64,000 bases of DNA from Methylobacterium sp. Leaf125 (GCF_001423085.1 NZ_LMNU01000046.1:62001-126000), one strand, 5' to 3'. Positions 8,792 through 17,509 are shown, numbered from the stretch's first letter. A program made the numbers and translations. Notes: generated from the letters alone by a model not told the origin.

Positions 8792-9273
8792 CAATGGTCC
8801 CCGGTCCGGATTCGGCCGTCGGCCATCACGGTGCCGAGGACGATGCGGTTGGTGTCGGTGTTGCGCACGCGGATGACGTCGCCGAGGCCGCCGTTCTGGA
8901 GCGGCGCGCCGACGGCGGTGATGAGCAGGCCGTGCTCCTCGAACACGATCTGCGTCGGCGTGCCCCGGCTGACGAGGCGGGGATCGTCGATGGCGTTGAC
9001 CGGCACCGGCTCGCCCGGCAGCAGCATCCGCTTGGCGACGCGCCCGGAGATCGCCAGGGCGGCGTCGACCACGGCGGTCCGGGCCTTGAAGGTCTCCGGA
9101 TAGGCCTGCATCCGCAGCATCGACGGCTTGATGGTGTCGCCGGGATAGATCGTCACCGTCGGCACCGGAAGCAGCAGGTCCTCGGCCGCGGCCGGCCCGG
9201 CCAGCAGCGCGAGCCCGACGGCGGCGAGGCGGCACCGGCTGCGCGGGGACAGGCCCGGAAGGTGAATACCCAT
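8791..9273 (-). CDS. flgA: Flagellar P-ring assembly chaperone FlgA
   Basis: 160-residue periplasmic chaperone needed for FlgI polymerisation. A signal peptide (about 1-30, GPAAAED) is followed by an SAF/antifreeze-like domain with TIYPGDTIKPSML and a C-terminal ChapFlgA-type domain containing GRVAKRMLLPGEPVPVNAI and LGDVIRVRNTDTNRIVLGTV. It is immediately upstream of flgI, as in other Hyphomicrobiales. ATG at 9273. Confidence 0.93.
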   Translation of the reverse strand: MGIHLPGLSPRSRCRLAAVGLALLAGPAAAEDLLLPVPTVTIYPGDTIKPSMLRMQAYPETFKARTAVVDAALAISGRVAKRMLLPGEPVPVNAIDDPRLVSRGTPTQIVFEEHGLLITAVGAPLQNGGLGDVIRVRNTDTNRIVLGTVMADGRIRTGDH

Positions 9274-9400
9274 GACGTGGTCGCGCCCTTGGAGAATGCC
9301 CGGACGGGCGGCCGCGGCCCCGGCGGAGAGCCGATGCCGCCCGTAGCCGCCGCGCGGAGGTGGGGGTGTGGGGCTCAGGCGGCGGCGCCGCCCGACGCGC

Positions 9401-10189
9401 TTAGCGGATGCCCTTGGAGATCGTGCCGGCCATCTCGTCGGCGGCCTGGATCACCTTCGAGTTCATCTCGAAGGCGCGCTGGGCCGTGATCATGTTGGTG
9501 ATCTCCTTGACGGGATCGACGTTCGAGCTTTCCAGGTAGCCCTGCTGCAGCTTGCCGAAGCTCGGGTCGCCGGGCACGCCGGTGACGGGGGCGCCGGAGG
9601 CCGCGGTCTCGCGGTAGAGGCCGTTGCCGAGGGGCTCCAGGCCGGCATCGTTGGCGAAGTTCGCCAGCGTGATCTGGCCCAGGTTCTGCGCCTGCACCTG
9701 CCCGTCCACCTTGGCGAAGACCTGGCCCGACTGGTTGATCACCACGTCGACGGCCCCGTTGGGGATGAGGATCGCCGGGTCGAGGGCGTAGCCCTCCAGG
9801 GTGACGATCTGGCCGGTGTTGTTGCGGTTGAACGAGCCGGCGCGGGTGTAGTTGATCTCGCCGTTCGGGTTGGTGATCTGGAAGTAGCCCCGGCCGTTCA
9901 CCGCGAGGTCGAGCTGGTTGGCGGTGTTGGCGAGCGGCCCCTGCCGGTGCAGGTTGCGAATGGCGGCCGTGCGCACGCCGAGGCCGAGCATCGCGCCCTC
10001 CGGCACCGGCTCCTGGCCGGCCTGGTTCGGCACGCCCTGCTGGCGCTCGGCCTGGTAGAGCAGGTCGGTGAACTCGGCCCGCGCGCCCTTGAACCCGGTG
10101 GTGTTCAGGTTGGCGATGTTGTTGGCGATGACCTCGAGGTTCATCTGCTGGGCGTTCATGCCCGTGGCCGCGATGGCGAGCGCTCTCAT
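9401..10189 (-). CDS. flgG: Flagellar distal rod protein FlgG
   Basis: 262-residue distal rod protein. The N-terminal rod helix MRALAIAATGMNAQQ with NLEVIANNIANLNTTGFKGA and the C-terminal rod helix SNVDPVKEITNMITAQRAFE are diagnostic of FlgG. The middle contains the GRGYFQITNPNGEINYTRAG motif shared by FlgE/F/G. Length matches the family. It lies between fliE and flgA. Confidence 0.97.
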   Translation of the reverse strand: MRALAIAATGMNAQQMNLEVIANNIANLNTTGFKGARAEFTDLLYQAERQQGVPNQAGQEPVPEGAMLGLGVRTAAIRNLHRQGPLANTANQLDLAVNGRGYFQITNPNGEINYTRAGSFNRNNTGQIVTLEGYALDPAILIPNGAVDVVINQSGQVFAKVDGQVQAQNLGQITLANFANDAGLEPLGNGLYRETAASGAPVTGVPGDPSFGKLQQGYLESSNVDPVKEITNMITAQRAFEMNSKVIQAADEMAGTISKGIR

Positions 10190-10242
10190 GGTGTCACGGT
10201 CCCGTCGAAGCGTTTGGCAGGGGGTTTCACGCGATCGGATCG

Positions 10243-10587
10243 TCAGATCGGCATGCGGCTGAGTTCGAGATAGGCGGCGACCACCTTGTCCCGGACGGCG
10301 ATGGCGGTCTGCAGGCTCTGCTCGGCCGACATCACCGCCTCGACCACCTGCTGCGTCGAGGCCTTGCCCTGGATGCCCGAGATGGCGGTGGCCTCGCCGG
10401 TGCGCAGGGAGGTGCGCAGGCCGCTGGCGAGCTGCGCCATGACGTCCCCGAAATCGGTGCCGGCACCGGCCGTGGCGGTCGGCGGGCTCACGGGGAAGCT
10501 GGTGCGCGCCAGCGGCGCGGCCGAGTCGGTGCGGGTGATGCCGGCGGCCCGGTCGAAGGCGGCGAGCGAGGTGAGGGCTTCGATCAT
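10243..10587 (-). CDS. fliE: Flagellar hook-basal body complex protein FliE
   Basis: 114-residue proximal rod adaptor that joins the MS ring to the rod. The C-terminal half (SAEQSLQTAIAVRDKVVAAYLELSRMPI) is the conserved FliE rod helix; the N-terminal part is a loose Ala/Thr-rich segment. It sits directly after flgC in the flgB-flgC-fliE-flgG order typical of the group. ATG at 10587. Confidence 0.93.
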   Translation of the reverse strand: MIEALTSLAAFDRAAGITRTDSAAPLARTSFPVSPPTATAGAGTDFGDVMAQLASGLRTSLRTGEATAISGIQGKASTQQVVEAVMSAEQSLQTAIAVRDKVVAAYLELSRMPI

Positions 10588-10595
10588 CGCGGGTC

Positions 10596-11012
10596 TCAGG
10601 TTCTCAGGAGGTCGATGACGCTGGCGACCATGGCGCGGGCCTGCTTGATCACCTGGACGTTGGCTTCGTAGGAGCGGTTGGCCTCGCGGATGTCGGCCAT
10701 CTCCACCAGCACGTTGACGTTGGGCATCTTCACGTTGCCGTCGGAATCGGCCGCCGGATTGCCGGGGTCGCGCTCGATGCGGAACGGTGCGTCGTCGGTG
10801 CCGATCTTGCGCAGGGCCACCGTGGGGCCGCCGGCGGCCCGGTCCAGGGCGGCCCGGAAGGTCACGGTCTTGCGGGCATAGGGGTCCGCCCCGGGGGCGT
10901 CGCCGACGGATTGCGCGTTGGCGACGTTCTCGGCGGCGATGCGCAGGCGCAGGGACTGCGCCTCCATGCCGGCGCTGGCGAGACGGGTGGAGGCGGCGAG
11001 GGGGTCGATCAT
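10596..11012 (-). CDS. flgC: Flagellar proximal rod protein FlgC
   Basis: 138-residue proximal rod protein. It starts MIDPLAASTRLASAGMEAQ with the rod helix LRIAAENVANAQ and ends with NVNVLVEMADIREANRSYEANVQVIKQ, both FlgC signatures. The ATG at 11012 shares its first base with the flgB stop codon, so translation is coupled. A longer in-frame extension exists upstream but only covers flgB. Confidence 0.95.
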   Translation of the reverse strand: MIDPLAASTRLASAGMEAQSLRLRIAAENVANAQSVGDAPGADPYARKTVTFRAALDRAAGGPTVALRKIGTDDAPFRIERDPGNPAADSDGNVKMPNVNVLVEMADIREANRSYEANVQVIKQARAMVASVIDLLRT

Positions 11013-11395
11013 CAGGACTTCACCGCCGCCTTGAGCATCCGGTCGAAGGCCTTGACGATGCCCATGTTCAGGTTGTGGTCGCGGCTGACCTCGCCGGCCT
11101 TGAGCATCTCCTGCTCCAGGCTCACCGAGCTCGAGGTCGAGAGCGCGTCCCAGGCGTCGGCCGCGGCGACCGGCTTGGTCGGGATGCGGTTCTCGCCGGA
11201 GGTGACGTGGGCGCTCTCCGTCATGGTCATGCCGGCGGAGGCCGTGCGCGCCATCACCTCGGAGAACGGCACCACGTCCCGGGCCTTGTAGTCGGGCGTG
11301 TTGGCGTTCGCGACGTTGCTCGCGATGGTCGACTGACGCACCGCGAGGTAGCGCGCCTGCTGCGAGGCCAAGTCGAAGAGGTAGACGCCTGTCAC
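11012..11395 (-). CDS. flgB: Flagellar proximal rod protein FlgB
   Basis: 127-residue proximal rod protein with the motif RQSTIASNVANANTPDYKARD near the N-terminus and a C-terminal rod helix (HNLNMGIVKAFDRMLKAAVKS). Start is GTG at 11395. It is the first gene of the flgB to fliP run in this window; upstream is a spacer and then a convergent-free MFS gene on the same strand. Confidence 0.94.
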   Translation of the reverse strand: MTGVYLFDLASQQARYLAVRQSTIASNVANANTPDYKARDVVPFSEVMARTASAGMTMTESAHVTSGENRIPTKPVAAADAWDALSTSSSVSLEQEMLKAGEVSRDHNLNMGIVKAFDRMLKAAVKS

Positions 11396-11461
11396 GGTCG
11401 GCTCCGGTCCCGATCATTCATGACCGAAGCTTTAGGGAGCCAATCTTGTCCGAGGCTGACG

Positions 11462-11485
11462 GGGGCGGCGCGCCGGGGCCGCCCC
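11462..11485 (-). terminator. GC-rich hairpin right after the MFS stop codon
   Basis: A perfect 8-base inverted repeat (11462-11469 with 11478-11485) begins immediately after the stop codon of the MHS transporter, reading on the minus strand. No T-run follows, so it may be a weak terminator or a 3' stabilising hairpin. Confidence 0.35.
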
Positions 11486-12796
11486 TCAGCGCGCCTCCGC
11501 GTTCGCCTCGAGGTCCCGGCCGCGGGTCTCGGGCATGAGGAAGGCCGCGATCGTGCCCACGATGCTGAAGGCCACGAGGTAGTAGGCCGGGGCGAGCTTG
11601 TCGCCCGAGAGGGCGATGAGCTTGTTCACGACGTAGTTCGTGCTGCCGCCGAAGATCGAGACCGAGAAGGCGTACACGATGGAGAGCCCCGCGCTGCGCA
11701 CCGCCCGCGGCAGGGCCTCGGGAATCGCCACGATGATCGCCGCCGCGTTGATCGAGGACAGGGCCGAGAGCAGGAAGGTCACGGCGTAGACCGACGGGCC
11801 GGTCGGGTCGCGCACGAGCCAGGCGAAGGCCGGCACGGTCAGCACGACGATGAGCGCGCGGGGCCAGATCATCACCGGGCGCCGGCCGAACCGATCGGCC
11901 AGCCAGCCGCCGAGGAGCGGGAAGGCGATGGAGGCGAGGCCGAGGGCGATGGGCACGGCGGTGGAGATCGTCTCCGTGAGGCCGAGGGTGGCCTGGGCAT
12001 AGACCGGCATGTTGGTGCCCACCGCGTTGGAGACGGTGGAGGCCGCGATGATGAGGAAGGTCAGGACCAGCATCCGGCCGTGCTCGCGCACCAGGCGCCG
12101 GACCACCGCGAGGGTGGACTCGGCCGCGGCCGGGTCGGCGCGCGCGCCGGCCGTCTCGGGCAGATGGCTGCGGATGATCAGACCCACGGGCACGACGCCG
12201 ATGCCCAGCGCGAACATCACCCGCCAGCCCCAACTCGCCATGGCGTCGTCGCCGACCGCGTAGGTCAGGACCGAGGCCACGAGGCCGGCGATCAGCGCGG
12301 CGCAGCCCTGGCTGGCGATCTGCCAGCTCGCCACGAAGCCGCGGTGCTGTCCCGGGGCGGCCTCCAGGAGATAGGCGGTGGAGGGGCCGACCTCGCCGCC
12401 GAGGGCCAGCCCCTGGATGAGCCGGCCCACGATGACGATGACCTGCGACCAGCCCCCCAGGGTGGCGTAGCCGGGGGCGGCCGCCAGCATCACCATGCCG
12501 ATGGCCATCAGCGCGATGGTGATCAGCATCGCGGGCTTGCGCCCCGCCCGGTCGGCGAAGGCCCCGATGAGGATGCCGCCGACGGGCCGCATGACGTAGC
12601 CGATGCCGAACAGGGCCAGGGAGGCGAGCAGGCTGTCGGTGGCGTTCGCCGAGGGGAAGAACGCCTCGCCGATGGGCTTCGCGAAGAAGGCGTAGATGGT
12701 GAAGTCGTAGAACTCGAGGGCGTTGCCCAGCACCACGGCGGCGACCGCCTTGCGTTCGAGGCGCGGGGCCCCCTCGGTGGTCCCGGCCGTCTGCAT
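11486..12796 (-). CDS. MFS transporter, metabolite:H+ symporter (MHS) type
   Basis: 436-residue 12-TM permease. The first TM carries the MHS hallmark LGNALEFYDFTIYAFF, followed by the loop 2-3 motif GAFADRAGRKPAM and GRLIQGLALGGEVGPS, typical of the citrate/alpha-ketoglutarate/shikimate symporter branch. A second ADRFGRRPVM motif lies in the C-half. I chose ATG 12796 because GGGAG lies 6-10 bases upstream; an alternative ATG at 12832 overlaps the cytochrome stop codon (ATGA) and would add 12 residues. It follows the di-haem cytochrome gene directly, suggesting co-transcription. Substrate unknown; likely an organic acid. Confidence 0.85.
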   Translation of the reverse strand: MQTAGTTEGAPRLERKAVAAVVLGNALEFYDFTIYAFFAKPIGEAFFPSANATDSLLASLALFGIGYVMRPVGGILIGAFADRAGRKPAMLITIALMAIGMVMLAAAPGYATLGGWSQVIVIVGRLIQGLALGGEVGPSTAYLLEAAPGQHRGFVASWQIASQGCAALIAGLVASVLTYAVGDDAMASWGWRVMFALGIGVVPVGLIIRSHLPETAGARADPAAAESTLAVVRRLVREHGRMLVLTFLIIAASTVSNAVGTNMPVYAQATLGLTETISTAVPIALGLASIAFPLLGGWLADRFGRRPVMIWPRALIVVLTVPAFAWLVRDPTGPSVYAVTFLLSALSSINAAAIIVAIPEALPRAVRSAGLSIVYAFSVSIFGGSTNYVVNKLIALSGDKLAPAYYLVAFSIVGTIAAFLMPETRGRDLEANAEAR

Positions 12797-12828
12797 GGTG
12801 GTCTCCCGTTGCGCGTCCCCGGCCAGGC

Positions 12829-14781
12829 TCATGGCACCGGCACGTCCTGCGTCAGGGCGTCGATGGAGAGCAGGTAGCCCAGCAGCGCGTCCTGGTCGGC
12901 GGGGCCGTAGCCGGCGGCGGCATCGACCCAGTAGCGGTGCCCCTCTCCCGTCACCCGCGCCGTGCGCGCCGTGGCGGAGGCGCGGTTGGCGGCCACGACC
13001 CGCCCGCGCAGATCCCGGTCCACCAGGGCGCGCAGGCTGTTGCGCGGGTCCGGCGCGCGACCGCGCTCCAGGGTGCCGGGCACGCCGAGCGCGCCGGCGA
13101 GGTCGGTCCCCGCCGCCACGCCGCCATCGTGCAGGTAGGGCGCCGACCAGGCGAGGCCGACGAGATTCGGGACCTTGTAGCCGCCCTCGGTCCCGGCATG
13201 GGCCCAGCCGAGCTGGACCTGCTTCAGGGCCTCGCCCTCCAGGGGGATCGGCACGATCCTGGGGTCGGCCGGCAGCGGGAAGGGCGTGTCGGTCGCAAAC
13301 ATCGCGGGGGCGGACAGGTGCGCCTCCATCTTGGCCCCCGCGCGGGCCCGGGTCGGCTCGGTACCGATCTCGCCCACGGGCACGATCCGGTTGTTGGTCA
13401 GCGCCGGGCCGGCATGGCAGCCGCCGCAGCCGGCCCGCGCGAACACCGCGCGGCCGGCCTCGGCCTGTGCCTTCGGCGCCGGCGGCGGACGCAGGAGGTT
13501 CTGGAAGGCCGACATGGCGTTGTTGGCGAAGTTCGCCGGCTCCCCGGCCGCGGAGGCGAAGAGCCCGTTATCGGTCATGTAGTTCGTCGCCGGAAAGCTC
13601 GGCAGGACGGCGTAGCGGTTGAGGCCGGGCGAAGCCGGCGTCGGGTCGAAGGCGGCCAGGATCGCGCTCGGCCGCTGGGCCGCCTGCGGATCGTAGCGCA
13701 GGGCCGGGTTCGCCGCCCCCTGGAGCAGGATGCCGAGGTAGAGGTCCGGATCGATGCCGAACAGCCAGGGCGCGGCGGCCGCGAGCTGCGTCGTGTCCGA
13801 ATTGGCCGCGTGCACGTTGTTGTTCAACGACGACAGGCCGTGGAAGGGCCCGACCGCCTCGCGTCCGCTCCAGCTGTAGGGCTCGCCGTAGGCCGAGAAG
13901 CTCGACGGAATCGAGGTCGGGTTCGTCACCCGGTCGGCGGAGGAATCGAAGCTGCCCGGCGGCCAGCTCGCGACCTCGACCTTGGCCGCCGCCTCGAGCC
14001 TGTCCCGGTCGGGCAGCACCGCGCTCCCTCCGCCGGCGGTCGGAACGGTTCGTGACGGATCGCCCGCGAGGGCCGCGAGGTCGATGCTGCCGTGCATGAA
14101 GTAGGCGGAGGCGTTGGCCGAGAGGGCGAGGAGCAGCCCGGCATTCAGGTCGGCGTTCGGGGCGCCCTCCACGACCTTGCCGGACTGGGGGTCGACGGCC
14201 GCGTGGCAGAGGGCGCAGGTGATGCCGAGGCGCAGGTGGCCCCGGTCGTAGAAGGTCTTCAGGCCGATGATGCCGAGGCCGCCCGCCTCGACGTCGAGCC
14301 CGGTCGAGACGAGGTCGCCCTTGCGCCACTGGCGCTCGCCGATCCGCACGTCCTGGGCGACGCGGACCTGGAGGTTGTTGGTGGCCTTCCCGCCCAGCAG
14401 CAGCACGGCGCGGGCGACCTCGTAGGGCGTCAGGGCGCCGTCGAGCATCCCCATCACGTCGGTGAGGAAGACCTCGTTCCCGAAGGTCTCGGTGTAGAAG
14501 GCCTCCCGCCCGCGGGCGATGACCGCCTCGTCGATGGCGAAGGCGCCGGCCTCGGGCGACAGCGTCCGGCGCCCCGCCTCGGTGGTGCGCAGGGTCGCGG
14601 CCTCCTCCCGGCCGATGCGGCGCCCGAGGACGTCGTAGGCCGTCGAGATCGGGTAGCGGTCGGGATTCGCGAGGGCCTCGCGCGACGGCGTCGGCGCATA
14701 GCTGACGCGGCCGAACCCGGCGAGGCCGGCCCCGGCGGCGAGAATGACGACGGTGCCGAGGAGAAGGGAACGGGAACGCAT
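12829..14781 (-). CDS. Large di-haem c-type cytochrome
   Basis: 650-residue exported protein with two haem-binding CxxCH motifs: CALCH at residues 189-193 and CGGCH at 452-456. An N-terminal signal/anchor (LLLGTVVILAAGAGLAG) predicts periplasmic location. The wide spacing between haems and the overall size recall the MauG/di-haem peroxidase superfamily and RoxA-type rubber oxygenases, but I cannot establish either function. The second haem domain contains GRAVFARAGCGGCHAGPAL and later YKVPNLVGLAWSAPYLHDGG, a pattern common in di-haem peroxidase-like proteins. I chose ATG 14781, right before the signal; a TTG at 14838 would add 19 residues. It is coupled to the downstream MHS transporter. Confidence 0.8.
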   Translation of the reverse strand: MRSRSLLLGTVVILAAGAGLAGFGRVSYAPTPSREALANPDRYPISTAYDVLGRRIGREEAATLRTTEAGRRTLSPEAGAFAIDEAVIARGREAFYTETFGNEVFLTDVMGMLDGALTPYEVARAVLLLGGKATNNLQVRVAQDVRIGERQWRKGDLVSTGLDVEAGGLGIIGLKTFYDRGHLRLGITCALCHAAVDPQSGKVVEGAPNADLNAGLLLALSANASAYFMHGSIDLAALAGDPSRTVPTAGGGSAVLPDRDRLEAAAKVEVASWPPGSFDSSADRVTNPTSIPSSFSAYGEPYSWSGREAVGPFHGLSSLNNNVHAANSDTTQLAAAAPWLFGIDPDLYLGILLQGAANPALRYDPQAAQRPSAILAAFDPTPASPGLNRYAVLPSFPATNYMTDNGLFASAAGEPANFANNAMSAFQNLLRPPPAPKAQAEAGRAVFARAGCGGCHAGPALTNNRIVPVGEIGTEPTRARAGAKMEAHLSAPAMFATDTPFPLPADPRIVPIPLEGEALKQVQLGWAHAGTEGGYKVPNLVGLAWSAPYLHDGGVAAGTDLAGALGVPGTLERGRAPDPRNSLRALVDRDLRGRVVAANRASATARTARVTGEGHRYWVDAAAGYGPADQDALLGYLLSIDALTQDVPVP

Positions 14782-14978
14782 GCCGAGGGGGTGTCTCCGG
14801 CCTGCAGGGGCCGGCGGATAACGGGTGCCGACGGTCAAGGTTCGATGACAGTTGCGCGAGGCGCCGCGCCGCGCCGATCGGGCCTTCGGGACCGCGCGCG
14901 TCCGGGCCCTCGGAACCGGCGATCCATGCCGGCGCTTGCACTCCCGGACGGGTCATCCGTCCGGCCGGGAGGACAGCC

Positions 14979-15176
14979 ATGTCGCGGGACACCGAAACGC
15001 ATCAAGCCCTGCTCAGCGCCCTGAAGGCCGCCCAGGGGCGGTCCGACGGCAGCTTCGAGAAGGCCGTCACGGACGCCTTCGCCCATGTCTTCGAGCATCT
15101 CCAGCGCCTGAACGCCGTGAGCGGGCCGGACGAGGACCGCCCGCTGGAGCCCGGCGAGTCGGCGACCCTGCGCTGA
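14979..15176 (+). CDS. Small hypothetical protein
   Basis: 65-residue soluble protein, no recognisable domain: MSRDTETHQALLSALKAAQG, then a helical middle (FEKAVTDAFAHVFEHLQRL) and an acidic tail. A good GGGAGGA ribosome site lies 7-8 bases before the ATG, which supports real translation. It is divergent from the cytochrome gene. Function unknown. Confidence 0.55.
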   Translation: MSRDTETHQALLSALKAAQGRSDGSFEKAVTDAFAHVFEHLQRLNAVSGPDEDRPLEPGESATLR

Positions 15177-15197
15177 GCCCCGCCGCGGCGTCCCCGG

Positions 15198-15237
15198 GGC
15201 TCGCGTCTCCAAGGCTCGCGTCCCCGGGGCTCGCGTC
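15198..15237. repeat. 15-base intergenic tandem repeat, 3 copies
   Basis: The decamer ggctcgcgtc recurs at 15198, 15213 and 15228, each within a 15-base unit, in the spacer between the 65-residue gene and the convergent MFS gene. Confidence 0.8.
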
Positions 15238-15279
15238 CCGGAGGTTTGGCGCATCGCCCCCGGCGGCGACGGGACCGCG

Positions 15280-16587
15280 TCAGGCCCGCTGCCCCGAGGG
15301 CTCCGGCATGCGGGTGAGGAGCAGGGCCGCGCCGAGGCCGATGCCTGCCGACACCAGGAACGCCGCCGTGAAGCCGCTGGCATCGACGAGGCTGCCGGCC
15401 AGCACGTTCGAGAGGGCGATGGCGACGCCCTGGACGGTGGCCACCACCCCCGAGGCGAGGTTGTAGCGGGCCTTGTCCTCCATCAGGTCGGCGATCACCA
15501 GGGGCTTGATGGCGCTGTAGAGGCCGGTGCTCACGCCCTCCAGGGCCTGCACCGCGAAGAGCCAGAGGGCGTCGTCCGACACGGTGTAGAGCAGCGCCCG
15601 CACCGGCAGCATCGCGAAGGCGAACAGGAGGATCGGCTTGCGCCCCCAGCCGTCGGCGAAGCGTCCGACCAGGATGGCCATGGGCAGCATCACCGCCTGC
15701 GCCGCCACGATGGTCGTCGAGGTGATGGCGGCCGACCAGTTCTCGTGCGCCAGGGAGATCTTCTGCGCGACCAGGGAGGCCATCGGCCCGTTGGCCAGCT
15801 GGAACAGGAAGATCGACGCGGCGAAGACGAGGAGCGGGCGGTTGTCGAGGAGCACCTTAAAGGCCGCGCCCGAGCGCGGCTTCGGCTTCACCCCCTCGGC
15901 GAGCTCGCGGCCGACGATGTCGCGGGGGATCGACAGGACGGCCGCGGCAGCCGCGAACGACAGGGCGGGCACGAGGAAGAACACCGCCCGGTCGGGAAAG
16001 CCGTAGCCGACCAGCGCGATCAGGACTGCGATGACGACGTTGCCGGCCCGGTACCAGGCGCTGTTGCGGCCCATCCGGCGCGACAGGCGGGCCTTCGGGA
16101 AGATGCCGAGGGTGAGGCCCGCGATGGTCGGGGTGAAGCTGCTGCCCGCCGCGGTCAGGACCGTGAAGGCCAGGAGCACCGGCCAGAATTGCGGCCAGAG
16201 CGCGATGACCACCGCTCCGGCCGAGGCCGCCATCAGGGCGGCCACGATGGCCAGGCGCTTGTCGCGCGCGCGGTCGATCACGGCCCCGAGCGGTGCCTGC
16301 AGGCCGACGCCGACGAGGCCCGCCAAGGTGGTCACGAGGCCGACGGTGGTCGCGCTCCACTCGCGGTGTACCAGCAGGAAGACGTTGAGGTAGGGCCGCA
16401 GCCCCCCGTTCACGTCGACCAGGCTGAGGTTGAGCAGATCGAACTTGCGCGGATGCAGGTCCTTCGCGGTGCCGTCCGCGTCGTGCCCCGCCTCTTGCCG
16501 GTCGCCTCGTCCGCCGACCGGTTCACCGTCTTGCCGGTCACTTTGCCGGTCACCTTGCCGTTCGCCTCGCCCCGCCCTGTGCGCCAT
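15280..16587 (-). CDS. MFS transporter
   Basis: 435-residue, 12-TM major facilitator protein. TM regions begin at about residue 50 (FDLLNLSLVDVNGGLRPYLN), with the loop motif GAVIDRARDKR and, in the C-half, GRFADGWGRKPIL. It is a paralogue of the MFS gene at 56424-57776: both share the W/TP-rich first helices, the RN(A/S)xxxxxGN segment in mid-protein and the DAVFYL/DRAVFFL segment. The 45-residue N-terminal extension is hydrophilic, arises partly from a 12-base tandem repeat and may not be conserved, so a shorter true start is possible. Substrate unknown. Confidence 0.82.
   Translation of the reverse strand: MAHRAGRGERQGDRQSDRQDGEPVGGRGDRQEAGHDADGTAKDLHPRKFDLLNLSLVDVNGGLRPYLNVFLLVHREWSATTVGLVTTLAGLVGVGLQAPLGAVIDRARDKRLAIVAALMAASAGAVVIALWPQFWPVLLAFTVLTAAGSSFTPTIAGLTLGIFPKARLSRRMGRNSAWYRAGNVVIAVLIALVGYGFPDRAVFFLVPALSFAAAAAVLSIPRDIVGRELAEGVKPKPRSGAAFKVLLDNRPLLVFAASIFLFQLANGPMASLVAQKISLAHENWSAAITSTTIVAAQAVMLPMAILVGRFADGWGRKPILLFAFAMLPVRALLYTVSDDALWLFAVQALEGVSTGLYSAIKPLVIADLMEDKARYNLASGVVATVQGVAIALSNVLAGSLVDASGFTAAFLVSAGIGLGAALLLTRMPEPSGQRA
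16531..16566. repeat. 12-base tandem repeat, 3 copies
   Basis: Units at 16531-16542, 16543-16554 and 16555-16566 with one to two differences each, inside the 5' end of the MFS gene (DRQ-rich N-terminus). Confidence 0.8.
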
Positions 16588-16775
16588 CGCTCTGTGTTGC
16601 CCGTTCCGGTCCCGCTGTGACCGGGTGTGACGTCCCTGCGGTCAATGTGTTCCCGGGCCGGCGATCGGCACGAGGGCGAGGCGGTCGGACATCGCCGCGT
16701 CGGGGCGGACACGGCGCGACCCGCCGCGGCGGAGGCCGGGCGGGTCGGTGAGGATGTCCGTCGGTCCGAGACGGC

Positions 16776-16874
16776 TTACAGGTTGAGATAGGCCTGAGCC
16801 GAGCCGACGATGGTGAAGACGAGGCCGCCGGCAAAAGCCGCGACCATGGCGTAGGAGAAGCCTTTCAGCAGCAT
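16776..16874 (-). CDS. 32-residue single-TM peptide
   Basis: A 33-codon frame, MLLKGFSYAMVAAFAGG followed by LVFTIVGSAQAYLNL, with a strong AAGGAG ribosome site seven bases before the ATG at 16874. The composition is one hydrophobic helix with a Lys near the N-terminus and a small-residue SAQA site, so it could be a tiny membrane protein or a secreted peptide with a signal. It lies 23 bases downstream of the small secreted protein ending at 16898, probably in the same transcript. I do not recognise a family. Confidence 0.6.
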   Translation of the reverse strand: MLLKGFSYAMVAAFAGGLVFTIVGSAQAYLNL

Positions 16875-16897
16875 GTGAGTCTCCTTCGCGGGTCCGA

Positions 16898-17164
16898 TCA
16901 GCAGCGGTTACCGCCCGAGGTCTGGCCGTACTGCTGGGTGGGGAAGTTCTGCTGGTTGGCGTTGCCCTCGGCGGCCGAGCTCATCGGGCAGCTATAGGGG
17001 TTTCGCAGGGGCTCGCCGCCACGAAACTCGAGCGAACCGGTCGTTTCGACCTCGTATGGCGAGAAAGCAGTGTAACGGGACGGCCTTTCGAAAGCCATGG
17101 CGGACGAGATCGGAGCAACACCGAGGACGAGAGCGGCGGTGAGGGCGGCGATACGGGTCTTCAT
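16898..17164 (-). CDS. Small secreted protein, GNANQQNFP/QYGQTSGG family
   Basis: 88-residue exported protein. A signal peptide MKTRIAALTAALVLGVAPIS ends near SAMAF. The mature part has a TTGS motif, a single internal Cys (SCPMSS) and the C-terminal signature GNANQQNFP...QQYGQTSGG, ending in Cys as last residue. The protein at 62657-62926 has the same layout. The two Cys could pair within or between molecules. The in-frame extension to 17254 lacks a signal, so ATG 17164 is preferred; AGGAG lies 13 bases upstream, which is far. Function unknown. Confidence 0.75.
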   Translation of the reverse strand: MKTRIAALTAALVLGVAPISSAMAFERPSRYTAFSPYEVETTGSLEFRGGEPLRNPYSCPMSSAAEGNANQQNFPTQQYGQTSGGNRC

Positions 17165-17509
17165 TGAGGCTATCAGGCTCCTATACAGTGCGAACCGGTT
17201 TCCTTGGTTCGCTTCATCTGTCTGAACCCAATATGGGGCCTCGATCTCATCCATGACGTGCGTCCAGGCACGTGGAGGGCAGGATTAAACGGTTGGGCCC
17301 GAGATCAGGGTCTGATCAAGTCTCGATGCATCATGAATACATCTTGGACAAAGCCGTTGTTATAGTCCTGCCGGCGCTCTCCCCGCGCCGGTCGGCCCGG
17401 TGCCCGCCGGACTAAAGCGTGGCGGGCGATCGTCTGACAGGAAGACGCTGGGTTGCCGGCCGCCGACCGGCGGCACCTGTCCCCGGGCAGCCGAGCCAGG
17501 GAGACATGC

